Assembly (NCBI RefSeq): GCF_013369335.1
Contig: NZ_SZQJ01000001.1
Location: 62,001-126,000 of the forward strand
Direction: 5' to 3'
DNA length: 64,000 bases
DNA from: Vibrio sp. JPW-9-11-11
Lineage (GTDB): Bacteria > Pseudomonadota > Gammaproteobacteria > Enterobacterales > Vibrionaceae
The position numbers and the translations under genes are program-made. Below are positions 27,262 to 37,308 of the stretch, one piece after another (the first letter of the stretch is position 1; each line of letters begins with the position of its first letter). The notes beneath the pieces were generated by a model that saw nothing but the letters and a program-made list of their open reading frames with translations, ran no database searches and was not told the DNA's origin.

Positions 27262-28186
27262 GCCTCTAATTTCAGTGATAGTTCCAACCTATAATGTGGA
27301 AGAATATATTACTGAAGCTATTGTCAGTATTTTTAATCAAACATACAATAACCTAGAAATTATCGTAGTAGATGATGCATCAACTGATAATACATATGCT
27401 ATTTTGCAGAGTTTGCAATCTAAGGACCCTAGATTAAAATTATTCCGTAACGATACTAATTTGAAGATATCCAAGACATTAAATCGTGCTTTGAAATACG
27501 CTTCTGGTGATTATATAGCAAGAATGGATGGAGATGATATATCTTATCCTGAAAGAATTGAGAAGCAATTGTCCTATATTAAATCTATGAATGTTGATAT
27601 TGTCGGTGTTTCCAACGAGTTCTTTAACAGTCAAGGTGTTTTTGCTGTTAATAATTTGGGTGCGGATTCCGTTCAAATAGTTAATGAAGCTAAATTTAGG
27701 AATCCAATGTCACATAATTGGTTGGCAAGAAGAAAAGTCTACGATTTTCTATGTGGCTACAACGATTGCCCTCCAGTTGAAGACTACGACTTTGTTTGTA
27801 GAGCCATACTAAATGATTTTAAACTTGTTAATTTGAGTTATGTTGGTATGAAAATAAGATTCCGCCAAGGGAACACATTTGATCAAGGTGCATATTTACA
27901 GTATTGTTTAGCCAAATATCTTTCAAAAGAATTTCGAAAGAGTCTGTTACGTGGCGATAAATCTATTTCTTATAATAGGCTAAAAAAAGTAGAGCCATCA
28001 CATTTGGTCCAAGGTATGTACAGAGAATCACTTCGCTACCGAAGAAAGTACATGAAATACAGAAATGATAGGAATTATTTCGGCATGGTTGTCTCTTCGG
28101 TTTTCGCAATGTTCTTGCATCCGAACTCAGTCATTGACGGTTTATTGTTGAGATTTGTTACTAATAAGAAAGGTGATTTTATATGA
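27245..28186 (+). CDS. Glycosyltransferase family 2
   Basis: GT-A inverting glycosyltransferase of 313 residues: [13 protein letters not shown] at the N-terminus, [10 protein letters not shown], the D-x-D region R-M-D-G-D-D near residue 94 and a later P-P-V-E-D-Y-D-F acceptor/catalytic segment near residue 177 (the E-D base). A basic helix and hydrophobic C-terminal stretch suggest membrane contact. It overlaps gmd by 4 bases (ATGA). It is the last AT-rich gene; gmd returns to typical composition. Confidence 0.88.
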   Translation: MAKEVEPLISVIVPTYNVEEYITEAIVSIFNQTYNNLEIIVVDDASTDNTYAILQSLQSKDPRLKLFRNDTNLKISKTLNRALKYASGDYIARMDGDDISYPERIEKQLSYIKSMNVDIVGVSNEFFNSQGVFAVNNLGADSVQIVNEAKFRNPMSHNWLARRKVYDFLCGYNDCPPVEDYDFVCRAILNDFKLVNLSYVGMKIRFRQGNTFDQGAYLQYCLAKYLSKEFRKSLLRGDKSISYNRLKKVEPSHLVQGMYRESLRYRRKYMKYRNDRNYFGMVVSSVFAMFLHPNSVIDGLLLRFVTNKKGDFI

Positions 28187-29289
28187 AGCGTGCTTTTATA
28201 ACGGGTATCACAGGCCAGGATGGATCATACCTAGCGGAGTTATTATTGGATAAAGGATATGAAGTTCATGGTCTTATTCGCCGAGCATCACTATATAATA
28301 CAGAACGAATCGATGCGCTGATTAATGTTGGCGCCAATATTAAACTGCACTATGGTGACCTAACCGATTCTTCAAACTTGATTCGACTAGTTAAAGAAAT
28401 CCAACCTGATGAAATCTACAACCTAGGTGCAATGTCTCACGTAGCAGTTTCTTTTGAATCTCCAGAATATGTTGCAGATGCAGATGGCATGGGTACTCTT
28501 CGCCTCTTGGAAGCGATTCGTATCAACGGTTTGGAAAAGAAAACGCGTTTTTACCAGGCTTCTACCTCTGAACTTTACGGTGAGGTTCGTGAAATTCCCC
28601 AGCGTGAAACCACCCCTTTTTATCCGCGCTCTCCATACGCCGTAGCGAAAATGTACGCCTACTGGATTGTAGTTAACTATCGTGAATCTTATGGTATGTA
28701 CGCGTGTAATGGTATCTTGTTTAACCACGAATCACCGCGCCGTGGTGAAACTTTTGTAACTCGCAAGATTACGCGTGCTATTGCTAACATCTCTCAAGGT
28801 CTGGAATCTTGTCTAGAACTTGGCAATATGGACGCTCTCCGTGATTGGGGCCATGCTAAAGATTACGTACGTATGCAGTGGATGATGCTGCAACAAGATC
28901 AGGCTGAAGATTTCGTGATTGCGACGGGTAAGCAAATCTCTGTGCGTGAGTTTGTTCGCTTATCAGCGAAGGAAGCGGGGATCGAGCTTGAGTTTTCCGG
29001 CGAAGGCATTGATGAAATTGCTACTGTGGTCGCTATTGATGCAACAAAAACCCCAAAAGTTAAAGTTGGAGATGTCATTGTAAAAGTCAACCCTCGCTTC
29101 TTCCGCCCGGCAGAAGTTGAGACACTGCTTGGTGATCCAAGTAAAGCGAAAGCCAAACTTGGCTGGACTCCAGAAATCACTGTGGAAGAAATGTGTGCAG
29201 AAATGGTTGCCTCTGATATCGACAAGGCAAAACAACACGATGTTCTCAAAGAGCACGGTTTTGAAGTTGCGATCTCACTTGAAAGCTAA
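28183..29289 (+). CDS. gmd: GDP-mannose 4,6-dehydratase
   Basis: Makes GDP-4-keto-6-deoxy-D-mannose from GDP-mannose, the branch point to GDP-L-fucose, colitose, rhamnose or perosamine. The 368-residue SDR enzyme has [11 protein letters not shown] near residue 7, the N-L-G-A-M-S-H-V stretch, catalytic S-T-S-E-L-Y-G-E and Y-A-V-A-K, and F-N-H-E-S-P-R-R-G, all characteristic of Gmd. It is followed by a probable terminator and then fcl. Confidence 0.96.
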   Translation: MKRAFITGITGQDGSYLAELLLDKGYEVHGLIRRASLYNTERIDALINVGANIKLHYGDLTDSSNLIRLVKEIQPDEIYNLGAMSHVAVSFESPEYVADADGMGTLRLLEAIRINGLEKKTRFYQASTSELYGEVREIPQRETTPFYPRSPYAVAKMYAYWIVVNYRESYGMYACNGILFNHESPRRGETFVTRKITRAIANISQGLESCLELGNMDALRDWGHAKDYVRMQWMMLQQDQAEDFVIATGKQISVREFVRLSAKEAGIELEFSGEGIDEIATVVAIDATKTPKVKVGDVIVKVNPRFFRPAEVETLLGDPSKAKAKLGWTPEITVEEMCAEMVASDIDKAKQHDVLKEHGFEVAISLES

Positions 29290-29318
29290 TTAATCATAAA
29301 TACTATCTCGTTTATATT

Positions 29319-29350
29319 GCAGAGCTCCTTAATTCAAGCTCTGCTTTTCT
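29319..29350 (+). terminator. Rho-independent-like terminator between gmd and fcl
   Basis: 8-bp perfect stem GCAGAGCT/AGCTCTGC with a 10-base loop, followed by TTTTCT. It lies 30 bases after the gmd stop and 22 bases before fcl, so it could reduce read-through within the nucleotide-sugar genes. Confidence 0.65.
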
Positions 29351-29371
29351 ATTTAAATTATCGGTACTAGT

Positions 29372-30331
29372 ATGAAAAGAGTATTTGTCGCAGGTCATAA
29401 GGGGATGGTTGGCTCTGCTATCGTTCGTCAACTCTCTAAAGACAGCTCAGTGGAAGTTATTACTAAAGATCGCAGCGAACTAAATTTGCTAGATGCATTA
29501 GCTGTTGAGGCTTTTTTTGCTGACCACCAAATAGACCAAGTTTACCTTGCAGCTGCAAAAGTCGGGGGGATTGTTGCCAACAATACGTACCCCGCCGAGT
29601 TTATTTATCAAAACCTGACGATTCAAAATAACATTATCCATTCGGCACATCTCAATAATGTTCAAGACCTTTTATTCTTAGGTTCTTCTTGTATTTACCC
29701 TAAGTTCGCACAGCAACCGATGCGTGAAGATTCTTTGTTGACGGGTACCCTGGAAGAAACCAACGAACCTTATGCCATTGCCAAGATTGCCGGTATCAAA
29801 ATGTGTGAGTCTTACAATCGCCAGTATGGTCGTAATTACCGCTCTGTTATGCCGACAAACCTCTATGGCGAGAATGACAACTTCCACCCTGAGAATTCGC
29901 ATGTGATCCCAGCGCTCTTACGCCGTTTCCATGAAGCCAAACTCAATGGCGATTCTAAGGTGGTTGCTTGGGGGAGCGGCAAACCAATGCGAGAGTTCTT
30001 GCATGTGGATGATATGGCGGCGGCGTCTATTTATGTCATGAATTTAGATCAAGCAATCTATCAAGCGAATACAGAGCCCATGTTAAGTCATATTAACGTT
30101 GGAACCGGGGTTGATTGCACTATACGTGAGCTGGTGGAAACCGTAGCAAAAGTGGTTGGCTTTGAGGGTGATATTGAATTTGATACGACCAAACCAGACG
30201 GTACTCCGCGCAAATTAATGGACGTCTCTCGCCTCAAACAGTTAGGCTGGGAAGCGACAACGAGCCTAGAAGAAGGCTTGTCGATGACGTACCAATGGTT
30301 TCTAGAAAACCAAGAGACCTATCGCGGTTAA
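29372..30331 (+). CDS. fcl: GDP-L-fucose synthase (GDP-4-keto-6-deoxymannose epimerase/reductase)
   Basis: Converts the Gmd product to GDP-L-fucose with NADPH. The 319-residue protein has [11 protein letters not shown] near the N-terminus, the L-G-S-S-C-I-Y-P segment with the catalytic Ser-Cys near residue 107, Y-A-I-A-K near residue 135 and M-P-T-N-L-Y-G. These residues distinguish it from other SDRs. The gene is preceded by a terminator-like hairpin, so it may have its own promoter. Presence of fcl argues for fucose rather than perosamine or colitose in the repeat unit. Confidence 0.95.
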   Translation: MKRVFVAGHKGMVGSAIVRQLSKDSSVEVITKDRSELNLLDALAVEAFFADHQIDQVYLAAAKVGGIVANNTYPAEFIYQNLTIQNNIIHSAHLNNVQDLLFLGSSCIYPKFAQQPMREDSLLTGTLEETNEPYAIAKIAGIKMCESYNRQYGRNYRSVMPTNLYGENDNFHPENSHVIPALLRRFHEAKLNGDSKVVAWGSGKPMREFLHVDDMAAASIYVMNLDQAIYQANTEPMLSHINVGTGVDCTIRELVETVAKVVGFEGDIEFDTTKPDGTPRKLMDVSRLKQLGWEATTSLEEGLSMTYQWFLENQETYRG

Positions 30332-30359
30332 GCGTATGGGTAGAAGGTGACCACACAAT

Positions 30360-30815
30360 ATGTTTTTAAGCAAAGAGCGGTTTTCTCACGTCATTGAAAG
30401 TACGCCACTCGTGTCCATAGATTTGGTGATTGAGGATGAAAATGGACAAATCCTCCTGGGTGAGCGCTTGAATCGACCCGCTCAAGGATTTTGGTTTGTT
30501 CCGGGTGGTCGTATCTTTAAAAATGAGACGCTGGAACAGGCTTTTCTCCGCTTAACGAGAGATGAGTTGGGCCTTGGCTACGATATGTCTCAAGCGACGT
30601 TACTTGGTCCTTACACTCATCGGTATGAAGACTGTGTGTTCGGTAGCGAGATCTCTACACATTATGTGGCGATCGCTTACCGGTTAGCGGTTGTTCGCAG
30701 TGATCTCAATTTACCGCTGGATATTCAACATGCTCGGTATCGTTGGTACGACAAAGCCGAGCTTTTGACCAGTGACAAAGTGCACCTTCATACCAAATGG
30801 TACTTTAAAGAATAA
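30360..30815 (+). CDS. gmm: GDP-mannose mannosyl hydrolase (Nudix family)
   Basis: Hydrolyses GDP-mannose or GDP-glucose to GDP and sugar, tuning the GDP-sugar pool. The 151-residue protein carries the deviant Nudix box of this subfamily: G-R-I-F-K-N-E-T-L-E-Q-A-F followed by L-T-R-D-E-L-G-L, where the usual R-E-x-x-E-E pattern is altered as in E. coli WcaH/NudD. Position between fcl and manC is the classic colanic-acid-like order. Confidence 0.93.
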   Translation: MFLSKERFSHVIESTPLVSIDLVIEDENGQILLGERLNRPAQGFWFVPGGRIFKNETLEQAFLRLTRDELGLGYDMSQATLLGPYTHRYEDCVFGSEISTHYVAIAYRLAVVRSDLNLPLDIQHARYRWYDKAELLTSDKVHLHTKWYFKE

Positions 30816-30839
30816 TGAAATTTTAATAACGAGTTGACT

Positions 30840-32270
30840 ATGTTGATCCCAATTGTAATGGCTGGCGGCTCCGGCAGTCGTTTGTGGCCTCTGTCACGAG
30901 CGAAATACCCCAAACAGTTTCTCGCGGTGACAGGTGAGCAGACTATGCTCCAGCAGACGCTGAGTCGCATGGACGGTTTAGCGCACAATGCCCCTTTTGT
31001 CATTTGTAATGAAGAACACCGCTTTCTCGTCGCAGAGCAGTTACGCCGTATTAATGCCGAGCATAGCGGTATTCTATTAGAACCTGTCGGTCGCAACACC
31101 GCGCCAGCGATTGCGCTCGCGGCTCTATTTTTAGCGGAGAAAGACCAACAAGCCATAATGCTGGTTCTGGCGGCTGATCATGTCATTAAAGATAGCCAGG
31201 CTTTTCATGATTCTGTAGAAGCAGCGATCCCCTATGCGCAGCGTGGCGATATGGTCACCTTTGGCATTACCGCTAACGCGCCAGAAACCGGCTACGGCTA
31301 TATTAAAGCAGGGCAGGCGATCAGGCTTGAACAAGAACAACGAGGCTTTAGTGTCGAACGCTTTGTTGAAAAACCGGATTTAGCGACTGCCAAGGAATAC
31401 CTCGAAAGCGGCGATTACTACTGGAACAGTGGCATGTTCTTGTTTAAAGCATCGACCTACTTGGAAGAGCTCGGTAACTGCCGTCCTGATATTTTAGCCG
31501 CATGTGAAAGCGCTTATGAGAGCCACTTTGATGACTTGGACTTTATCCGTATGTCAGCGGAGTTGTTTGAGCAAATACCGGATGAATCTATAGACTTTGC
31601 TGTAATGGAAAAAACAGACAAAGCGGTGGTGGTGCCCATGGATGCGAGCTGGAGTGATGTTGGGTCTTGGTCGGCGCTGTGGGAGGTCAACAACAAAGAT
31701 GAGGCGGGTAATGCCATTAGAGGAGATGTACTAACTCAATCCACTTGTAATAGCTACATCTATGCACAAGACAAGTTAGTTACCACAGTGGGTGTGGATA
31801 ACCTAATTGTCGTAGAGACGAAAGATGCGATTCTAGTCGCGGACAAAGACAAAGTGCAAGATGTCAAAGCCATCGTCAACCAACTTCAAACTCAAAACCG
31901 CAGCGAATGTCAGCAGCACCAAGAGGTGTTTCGCCCATGGGGTTCCCATGAGACTGTATCTGAAGGAGAGCGTTACCATGTGAAGCATGTGTTAGTTAAA
32001 CCAAAAGAGAAAACAGCTCTTCAAATGCATCACCATCGAGCTGAGCATTGGGTTGTGGTATCAGGTACAGCTAAAGTGACAAAAGGTGATGAAACCTTTC
32101 TTCTAACTGAAAATCAGTCAACGTATATTCCGGTCGGGACTCCGCACTCGGTAGAAAATCCAGGGCAAGTGCCTTTAGAGCTTATTGAAGTACGTTCAGG
32201 CTCGTACTTAGAAGAAGACGATATCGTACGCTTTGATAAGCAGGCTTCGAAATTTGGTGGTGACTACTAA
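30840..32270 (+). CDS. manC: Mannose-1-phosphate guanylyltransferase / mannose-6-phosphate isomerase
   Basis: Makes GDP-mannose from mannose-1-phosphate and GTP; the C-terminal cupin adds isomerase activity in the bifunctional family. It has 476 residues. The pyrophosphorylase signature [14 protein letters not shown] is at residues 7-20, F-V-E-K-P-D near residue 178, and the type II PMI domain holds [11 protein letters not shown] near residue 400. ATG at 30840 matches the usual M-L-I-P start; the TTG at 30834 is not needed. Stop and manB start overlap by one base. Confidence 0.95.
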   Translation: MLIPIVMAGGSGSRLWPLSRAKYPKQFLAVTGEQTMLQQTLSRMDGLAHNAPFVICNEEHRFLVAEQLRRINAEHSGILLEPVGRNTAPAIALAALFLAEKDQQAIMLVLAADHVIKDSQAFHDSVEAAIPYAQRGDMVTFGITANAPETGYGYIKAGQAIRLEQEQRGFSVERFVEKPDLATAKEYLESGDYYWNSGMFLFKASTYLEELGNCRPDILAACESAYESHFDDLDFIRMSAELFEQIPDESIDFAVMEKTDKAVVVPMDASWSDVGSWSALWEVNNKDEAGNAIRGDVLTQSTCNSYIYAQDKLVTTVGVDNLIVVETKDAILVADKDKVQDVKAIVNQLQTQNRSECQQHQEVFRPWGSHETVSEGERYHVKHVLVKPKEKTALQMHHHRAEHWVVVSGTAKVTKGDETFLLTENQSTYIPVGTPHSVENPGQVPLELIEVRSGSYLEEDDIVRFDKQASKFGGDY

Positions 32271-33715
32271 TGAATCTGAACAATATAAACTCGACCTTGA
32301 TTGCCGCCGAAGTTTTACGTACATCAGGGGTCCAGTTCGGCACCAGTGGCGCCCGTGGCCTTGTTTCACAGTTTACGCCCGATGTTTGCGCCGCTTTTAC
32401 CCATGCCTTTTTAGCGACCTTGCAGAGCCAGTTTTCGGTGACTCATATGGCGGTTGCGATCGATAACCGGCCAAGCAGTCCTGCTATGGCTCAAGCGATT
32501 GTACAAGCACTCAAAGATGCAGGTGTAGAGCCAATCTATTACGGTGTTGTTCCCACTCCCGCTTTGGCGTATACCGCAATGCAAGACAACATGCCATGTA
32601 TTATGGTCACTGGCTCGCACATTCCGTTTGACCGAAATGGTATCAAGTTTTACCGCCCTGATGGTGAAATTACCAAGGCCGATGAGTTGGCTATTTTATC
32701 GCAGGCCACACCGTTTGAAGCTATATCTGCGTTCCCTGAGCTGGCAGTGAGTAAGAAAGCCAGTGATGTTTATAAAGAGCGTTACGCTCGTTTGTTTGTA
32801 GCAGACTTTCTTAAGGGCAAGCGTATCGGAGTTTATGAGCACTCCAGTGCAGGACGCGATCTCTATCAGCCGCTGTTTGAAGCGTTGGGTGCAGAGGTGA
32901 TCTCGCTAGAAAGGACGAATGAGTTTGTTCCTATTGATACGGAGGCGGTGGCCGAAGAGGATAAGCAAAAAGCGCGCGTTTGGTCTAAGCAGTACGATCT
33001 CGACTTTATTTTCTCGACCGATGGCGATGGCGACCGCCCGCTTGTGGCTGACGAGAACGGCGAGTGGCTCAGAGGCGATATCCTTGGCTTACTCTGTTCA
33101 AAAGCACTTCATATTGAAGCCGTCGCGGTGCCTGTAAGCTGCAATACCGTGATTGCTGCTTCTCCTGAGTTTAGCACCGTAAAGACAACACGAATTGGTT
33201 CACCGTATGTCATTGAAGCTTTTGGGCCTTTGGCACAGCAATACCAACGTATTGCTGGATTTGAGGCGAACGGCGGTTATTTGCTCGGCAGTGATGTCTC
33301 GGTTGGGGAGCGAACCTTAAAAGCACTGCCCACGAGAGATGCGGTATTGCCAGCGTTAATGCTTTTGTCCCTAGCGAAAAAATCAAGTATTACTCGTTTG
33401 GTGGCAAATCTACCTCAGCGTTTCACGAGTAGCGATCGCATTAAAGATTTTGCGAATGAGAAAAGTCGCCGTTTGCTAGAGCAGGGCTCCAATGACCCAG
33501 AGGGCTTGCTCGTCAAACTCGGTTTTGAAGGGCTCAATGTGGTGCAGATCGATCGCACTGATGGGTTGCGTTTGGTTTTGTCTAATCAGACTATTATTCA
33601 CCTTCGTCCATCGGGCAATGCACCAGAGTTGCGTTGTTATGCGGAAGCGGATGATACCCAAACTGCGGATGGCCTGGTCAACAAGGTTTTGACGCGCATA
33701 AAAGACAGCAATTAA
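32270..33715 (+). CDS. manB: Phosphomannomutase
   Basis: Interconverts mannose-6-phosphate and mannose-1-phosphate. The 481-residue alpha-D-phosphohexomutase has the phosphoserine loop [11 protein letters not shown] near residue 114, the metal-binding D-G-D-G-D-R near residue 250, F-E-A-N-G-G-Y near residue 327 and a C-terminal R-P-S-G-N-A-P-E phosphate-binding loop. The T-G-S-H-I-P form differs from the T-A-S-H-N-P of E. coli ManB/CpsG, placing it in a separate phosphomannomutase branch. It overlaps manC by one base. Confidence 0.92.
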   Translation: MNLNNINSTLIAAEVLRTSGVQFGTSGARGLVSQFTPDVCAAFTHAFLATLQSQFSVTHMAVAIDNRPSSPAMAQAIVQALKDAGVEPIYYGVVPTPALAYTAMQDNMPCIMVTGSHIPFDRNGIKFYRPDGEITKADELAILSQATPFEAISAFPELAVSKKASDVYKERYARLFVADFLKGKRIGVYEHSSAGRDLYQPLFEALGAEVISLERTNEFVPIDTEAVAEEDKQKARVWSKQYDLDFIFSTDGDGDRPLVADENGEWLRGDILGLLCSKALHIEAVAVPVSCNTVIAASPEFSTVKTTRIGSPYVIEAFGPLAQQYQRIAGFEANGGYLLGSDVSVGERTLKALPTRDAVLPALMLLSLAKKSSITRLVANLPQRFTSSDRIKDFANEKSRRLLEQGSNDPEGLLVKLGFEGLNVVQIDRTDGLRLVLSNQTIIHLRPSGNAPELRCYAEADDTQTADGLVNKVLTRIKDSN

Positions 33716-33757
33716 TGATTGTGCAATAACGCTCCGCATTCCATTTGTTGACTCGAA

Positions 33758-33790
33758 ATCAGGGCTAGAGATTTAGCCCTGATGATTTTT
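33758..33790 (+). terminator. Rho-independent-like terminator between manB and manA
   Basis: 10-bp perfect stem ATCAGGGCTA/TAGCCCTGAT with a 6-base loop, followed by GATTTTT. It lies 43 bases after the manB stop and ends 14 bases before manA, so manA expression would need read-through or a promoter near the hairpin. Confidence 0.65.
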
Positions 33791-33803
33791 GGTAAGTACG
33801 CCC

Positions 33804-34991
33804 ATGATTTATCCTTTAAAGAACCCGATAAAAAACTTTGCTTGGGGAAGTCGCCAGGCCCTTAGTGAACATTTTAACATTGCCAACCCAAACCATCAGC
33901 CTCAAGCGGAACTGTGGATGGGAGCTCACCCTACAGCCAGCTCAGTCATTTCTATTAGTGGTGAAGAGGTGGCTTTGTCGTCTGCGATTGAGACTGACCC
34001 GCAGTTTTGGTTAGGTCAGCGTACGTTGTCTTCAGGTCATACGCTGCCTTTTTTAATGAAATTGCTGGCGGCAGAAACGCCTTTATCCATTCAGGTCCAT
34101 CCTTCGAAAGCTGCAGCAGAGTTGGGTTTTAACAAAGAGAACCAACTCGGTATCGCGATCGATGCGCCCCATCGTAACTACAAAGATGCCAATCATAAGC
34201 CTGAACTCGTGTATGCACTCACGCCCTACTTAGCCATGAATGGCTTTAGGGTGTTCGAGCAGATTGTTGAATATTTTGATTTGGTTAACCTTGAATCTAT
34301 TCGTTCGTTGTTTGCGCCGTTTAAGCGCTCACCGAGTTCGGCAACATTAGCGCATTTTTTCTCGGGCCTATTGGCGATGCAAGCGGAGGAGAGAGCGCGT
34401 GCGATAGCAGAGCTTATTGAGTCAATTAAGAGCTTGTCTGTCTCACAAAACATCGATAAAACATGGGCGTTAGTGACGCGTTTTCATTCGCTGTATCCTA
34501 GTGATATTGGGATTTTTTCTCCTCTATTTTTAAACGTGATAGAACTTCAGCCAGGGGAGGCGATGTTCTTATATGCAGAGACACCTCACGCCTATATTCA
34601 CGGCCTAGGTGTGGAAGTAATGGCGAACTCTGACAACGTGTTGAGAGCAGGGTTAACGCCTAAACACATAGATGTTAATGAATTGGTAAGCAATACGAGG
34701 TTTGAGCCGATCTCCTATGAGCACCTTAGAATGAAGCCAACGAGTAAAAAAGGGCGCGCTGTTTATCCGATACCTGTTGATGACTTCAAATTTGATCTCC
34801 TTCACCCCAGTGATGGCCTTGTATTGGCGGTCTCCTCAGCGGAAGTGTTGCTCGTTTTGACGGATAGTGTGACCATTCGCGTTGAGGATGAGAGTTTAGT
34901 CATTCAAAAAGGGGAATCCGTTGCTTTACCTGCCGCAGTAGGTGAATACCAGCTGGAAGGTAAAGGCGCAGTAGCTAGAGCATATTGTTAA
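33804..34991 (+). CDS. manA: Mannose-6-phosphate isomerase, class I
   Basis: Zinc enzyme converting fructose-6-phosphate to mannose-6-phosphate, the entry to GDP-mannose. The 395-residue protein shows N-F-A-W-G-S near residue 11, A-E-L-W-M-G-A-H near residue 35, S-I-Q-V-H-P near residue 97 and H-K-P-E-L near residue 130, the zinc-site segments of type I PMI. ATG at 33804 matches the family start, while the TTG at 33789 lies in the terminator tail. Seven bases separate it from the next glycosyltransferase. Confidence 0.94.
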   Translation: MIYPLKNPIKNFAWGSRQALSEHFNIANPNHQPQAELWMGAHPTASSVISISGEEVALSSAIETDPQFWLGQRTLSSGHTLPFLMKLLAAETPLSIQVHPSKAAAELGFNKENQLGIAIDAPHRNYKDANHKPELVYALTPYLAMNGFRVFEQIVEYFDLVNLESIRSLFAPFKRSPSSATLAHFFSGLLAMQAEERARAIAELIESIKSLSVSQNIDKTWALVTRFHSLYPSDIGIFSPLFLNVIELQPGEAMFLYAETPHAYIHGLGVEVMANSDNVLRAGLTPKHIDVNELVSNTRFEPISYEHLRMKPTSKKGRAVYPIPVDDFKFDLLHPSDGLVLAVSSAEVLLVLTDSVTIRVEDESLVIQKGESVALPAAVGEYQLEGKGAVARAYC

Positions 34992-34998
34992 GGTAGAA

Positions 34999-35760
34999 AT
35001 GAAAGTATCAATTATTACGGTTTGCTTTAATTCAGAGGCAACGATCGAGGATACCATTCAATCAGTTGCGAGTCAGGATTACGTCGACATTGAGTACATT
35101 GTTATTGATGGTGGATCCATTGATAACACAAACGCGATTATATCTAAGTACGCTGATGTGGTTGACATTCATGTCAGTGAGCCTGACCGCGGACTGTATG
35201 ATGCGATGAATAAAGGTATTCACTTAGCTTCTGGTGATGTTGTTGGCATACTAAACTCGGATGATTTTTTTGTATCGTCAAAAAGTGTTTCAGAATTAAT
35301 GGCCGGCTTTGTAAGCTCGGATGTCGATGCTGTATATTCTGATCTTGTTTATGTTGACCAAGGAGACACGAATAAAATAACTAGGCTTTATAGCTCAAGA
35401 ATGTTTAAAAGATCTCTAATAAAGTTTGGCATTATGTTACCCCACCCCACTTTCTATGCTAAGAAAAAAGTCTATAACGCAGTGGGTGACTACAAGTTAA
35501 CCTACAGGGTGGCCGCTGATTTTGAATTTATCACAAGATGCGTTGTTCATAATATCAGCTTAAAACGTGTCCCCGTGATTACTGTAAAAATGAGAGAAGG
35601 TGGAATCAGCTCTAGTAGTTTACGGTGGCGAATTCATCAGAATATGGAAATTGTCAGAGCTTGTAGAGAGAATGGCGTCAAGACGAATTTGTTTTTCGTT
35701 GCTATGAAGCTGCCTTACAAGATGTTTACTCTAATTACAAGAAAATTGGTTAGGATTTAA
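34999..35760 (+). CDS. Glycosyltransferase family 2 (WcaE-like)
   Basis: GT-A glycosyltransferase of 253 residues, with V-S-I-I-T-V-C-F-N-S at the N-terminus, V-I-D-G-G-S-I-D-N-T, S-E-P-D-R-G-L-Y-D-A-M-N-K-G-I near residue 70 and L-N-S-D-D near residue 91. This pattern matches the WcaE/colanic-acid-type GT2 branch. AAGG precedes the ATG by 6 bases. It has lower GC than the mannose genes before it and starts the last part of the O-unit genes, just before the initiating transferase pair. Confidence 0.87.
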   Translation: MKVSIITVCFNSEATIEDTIQSVASQDYVDIEYIVIDGGSIDNTNAIISKYADVVDIHVSEPDRGLYDAMNKGIHLASGDVVGILNSDDFFVSSKSVSELMAGFVSSDVDAVYSDLVYVDQGDTNKITRLYSSRMFKRSLIKFGIMLPHPTFYAKKKVYNAVGDYKLTYRVAADFEFITRCVVHNISLKRVPVITVKMREGGISSSSLRWRIHQNMEIVRACRENGVKTNLFFVAMKLPYKMFTLITRKLVRI

Positions 35761-35763
35761 TTG

Positions 35764-36678
35764 ATGAACGTTCTTGTTACTGGAGCCACTGGTTTTGTTG
35801 GTAAACATTTTGTTCATGCTCTCGGTCCAGACATTCGAACTCGTCTTGTTACTCGAAAGCCACTGCTTGGCTGCGATAACTTCACGGTCGACGATATCAA
35901 TGGAGATACAGATTGGGCAGAAGGGCTTGTCGGGATTAATACTGTTGTTCACTTAGCTGGTGCGGCACACAATAAGCGATCTAATCAGCGCGATTATGTC
36001 AGAACCAATGTAGAGGGTACGCTCCATTTGGCGCGAATGTCTGCGGAGGCTGGTGTAAAACGTTTTATTTTTGTGAGCTCGATTGGAGTAAATGGTACAA
36101 CTACAGGTAGTAGCCCTTTTACTCCAGATTCCAGTGTGAATCCGCATAATGCTTATTCACAATCCAAGTATGCAGCCGAAGTTGGTTTACAGAGACTTTC
36201 TGAAGAAATGGGTATCGAGGTTGTGATAGTCAGACCAACCTTGGTTTATGGGCCTGATGCTCCGGGGAACTTTGGTTTGCTCACTAAGCTTGTGATGAGA
36301 TTACCTTTATTACCATTTGGGTTGGCGAAAAATAGACGTGACTTCATCTCTGTACAAAATTTGTCGGATCTTTTGTTGTTGTGCATGACTCATCCCAAAG
36401 CTGCGGGACAAATATTTTTGGCAAGCGATGGAGCAGCCGTTTCTACTAAAGAACTTACCAATGCTATTGCATCAGGAATGAACAAAAGGGTGACTCAGTT
36501 TCCCATACCGGTAAGCATAATGCGATTTTTAGGCAAGCTGACTGGTAAATCAGCCATGATCGAACAGTTATACGGTAATTTAGAAGTCGACTCCTCTAAT
36601 GCAAAAGATCTTCTGGATTGGTACCCACCATTGACGATGGAGCAAGCGATGGCTTCATTAAATAACTCGGACAAATAA
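35764..36678 (+). CDS. NAD-dependent epimerase/dehydratase (SDR) paired with initiating transferase
   Basis: SDR protein of 304 residues acting on a nucleotide sugar: V-T-G-A-T-G-F-V-G-K near residue 6, H-L-A-G-A-A-H near residue 62, S-S-I-G-V-N-G and catalytic Y-S-Q-S-K near residue 134. In many O-antigen loci this type (WbpV/WreQ or WbfT-like) acts as a 4-epimerase or 4-reductase directly before the phosphosugar transferase gene. With the WbpM-like dehydratase downstream, production of UDP-QuiNAc or UDP-FucNAc is plausible. ATG at 35764 is chosen over TTG at 35761. Confidence 0.82.
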   Translation: MNVLVTGATGFVGKHFVHALGPDIRTRLVTRKPLLGCDNFTVDDINGDTDWAEGLVGINTVVHLAGAAHNKRSNQRDYVRTNVEGTLHLARMSAEAGVKRFIFVSSIGVNGTTTGSSPFTPDSSVNPHNAYSQSKYAAEVGLQRLSEEMGIEVVIVRPTLVYGPDAPGNFGLLTKLVMRLPLLPFGLAKNRRDFISVQNLSDLLLLCMTHPKAAGQIFLASDGAAVSTKELTNAIASGMNKRVTQFPIPVSIMRFLGKLTGKSAMIEQLYGNLEVDSSNAKDLLDWYPPLTMEQAMASLNNSDK

Positions 36679-36680
36679 TA

Positions 36681-37232
36681 ATGCTCATTCGATTGATTGA
36701 TTTCCTCGCAGCTTTTTTTGGACTGCTTTTCCTATGGCCTATTTTGCTCATTGTCACTGTCATTGGTTTGTTCGACACTGGCTCGCCGATCTTTGTTCAA
36801 GAGCGGGTAGGGCGCAATAAAAAACCTTTTAAGTTGATTAAGTTTCGCACTATGACGGTCGAGACAAAATCCGTAGCCAGCCACCTTGCCAGCAATGCGT
36901 CGATCACCAAACTCGGTGGCTTTTTGCGCAAAACTAAAATCGATGAATTGCCTCAGTTGATCAATGTGTTGAGAGGTGAAATGAGCCTAGTTGGCCCACG
37001 ACCTAACTTGTTTAACCAAGAAGAGCTGATTAAAGAGCGTGAGGCTTTAGGCGTATACGATGTGTTGCCAGGTATAACCGGCCTTGCTCAAGTTCAAAAC
37101 ATTGATATGTCGACCCCCGCGTTGTTAGCAGAAACCGACAAAACCATGATTGATACCTTGACACTAAAAGACTATTTTCGATACATCATCATGACGGCTA
37201 CTGGCAGTGGCTCAGGAGATGCTGTCAAGTAG
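36681..37232 (+). CDS. Initiating sugar-phosphate transferase (polyprenyl-phosphate, PglC-like)
   Basis: Monotopic PglC-type phosphoglycosyl transferase of 183 residues that loads the first sugar-1-phosphate on undecaprenyl phosphate. It has an N-terminal membrane segment (about residues 7-29), Q-E-R-V-G-R-N-K-K-P-F, K-F-R-T-M near residue 53, K-T-K-I-D-E-L-P-Q-L near residue 92 and S-L-V-G-P-R-P near residue 109, all of the catalytic core. It starts 2 bases after the SDR gene. The sugar is likely QuiNAc or FucNAc given its neighbours, but this is inferred. Confidence 0.9.
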   Translation: MLIRLIDFLAAFFGLLFLWPILLIVTVIGLFDTGSPIFVQERVGRNKKPFKLIKFRTMTVETKSVASHLASNASITKLGGFLRKTKIDELPQLINVLRGEMSLVGPRPNLFNQEELIKEREALGVYDVLPGITGLAQVQNIDMSTPALLAETDKTMIDTLTLKDYFRYIIMTATGSGSGDAVK

Positions 37233-37262
37233 TTAGCATCTATAAACAAGACAAGAGCCACA

Positions 37263-37285
37263 AACGCCAGTACAATACTGGCGTT
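37263..37285. promoter_or_regulatory. Intergenic hairpin before the WbpM-like gene
   Basis: 10-bp perfect stem AACGCCAGTA/TACTGGCGTT with a CAA loop, 30 bases after the sugar transferase stop and 24 bases before the next start. No T-run follows, so it may be a processing site or weak terminator rather than a strong intrinsic terminator. Confidence 0.5.
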
Positions 37286-37308
37286 ACAAGAATAAAAAGA
37301 GTTCGAAA

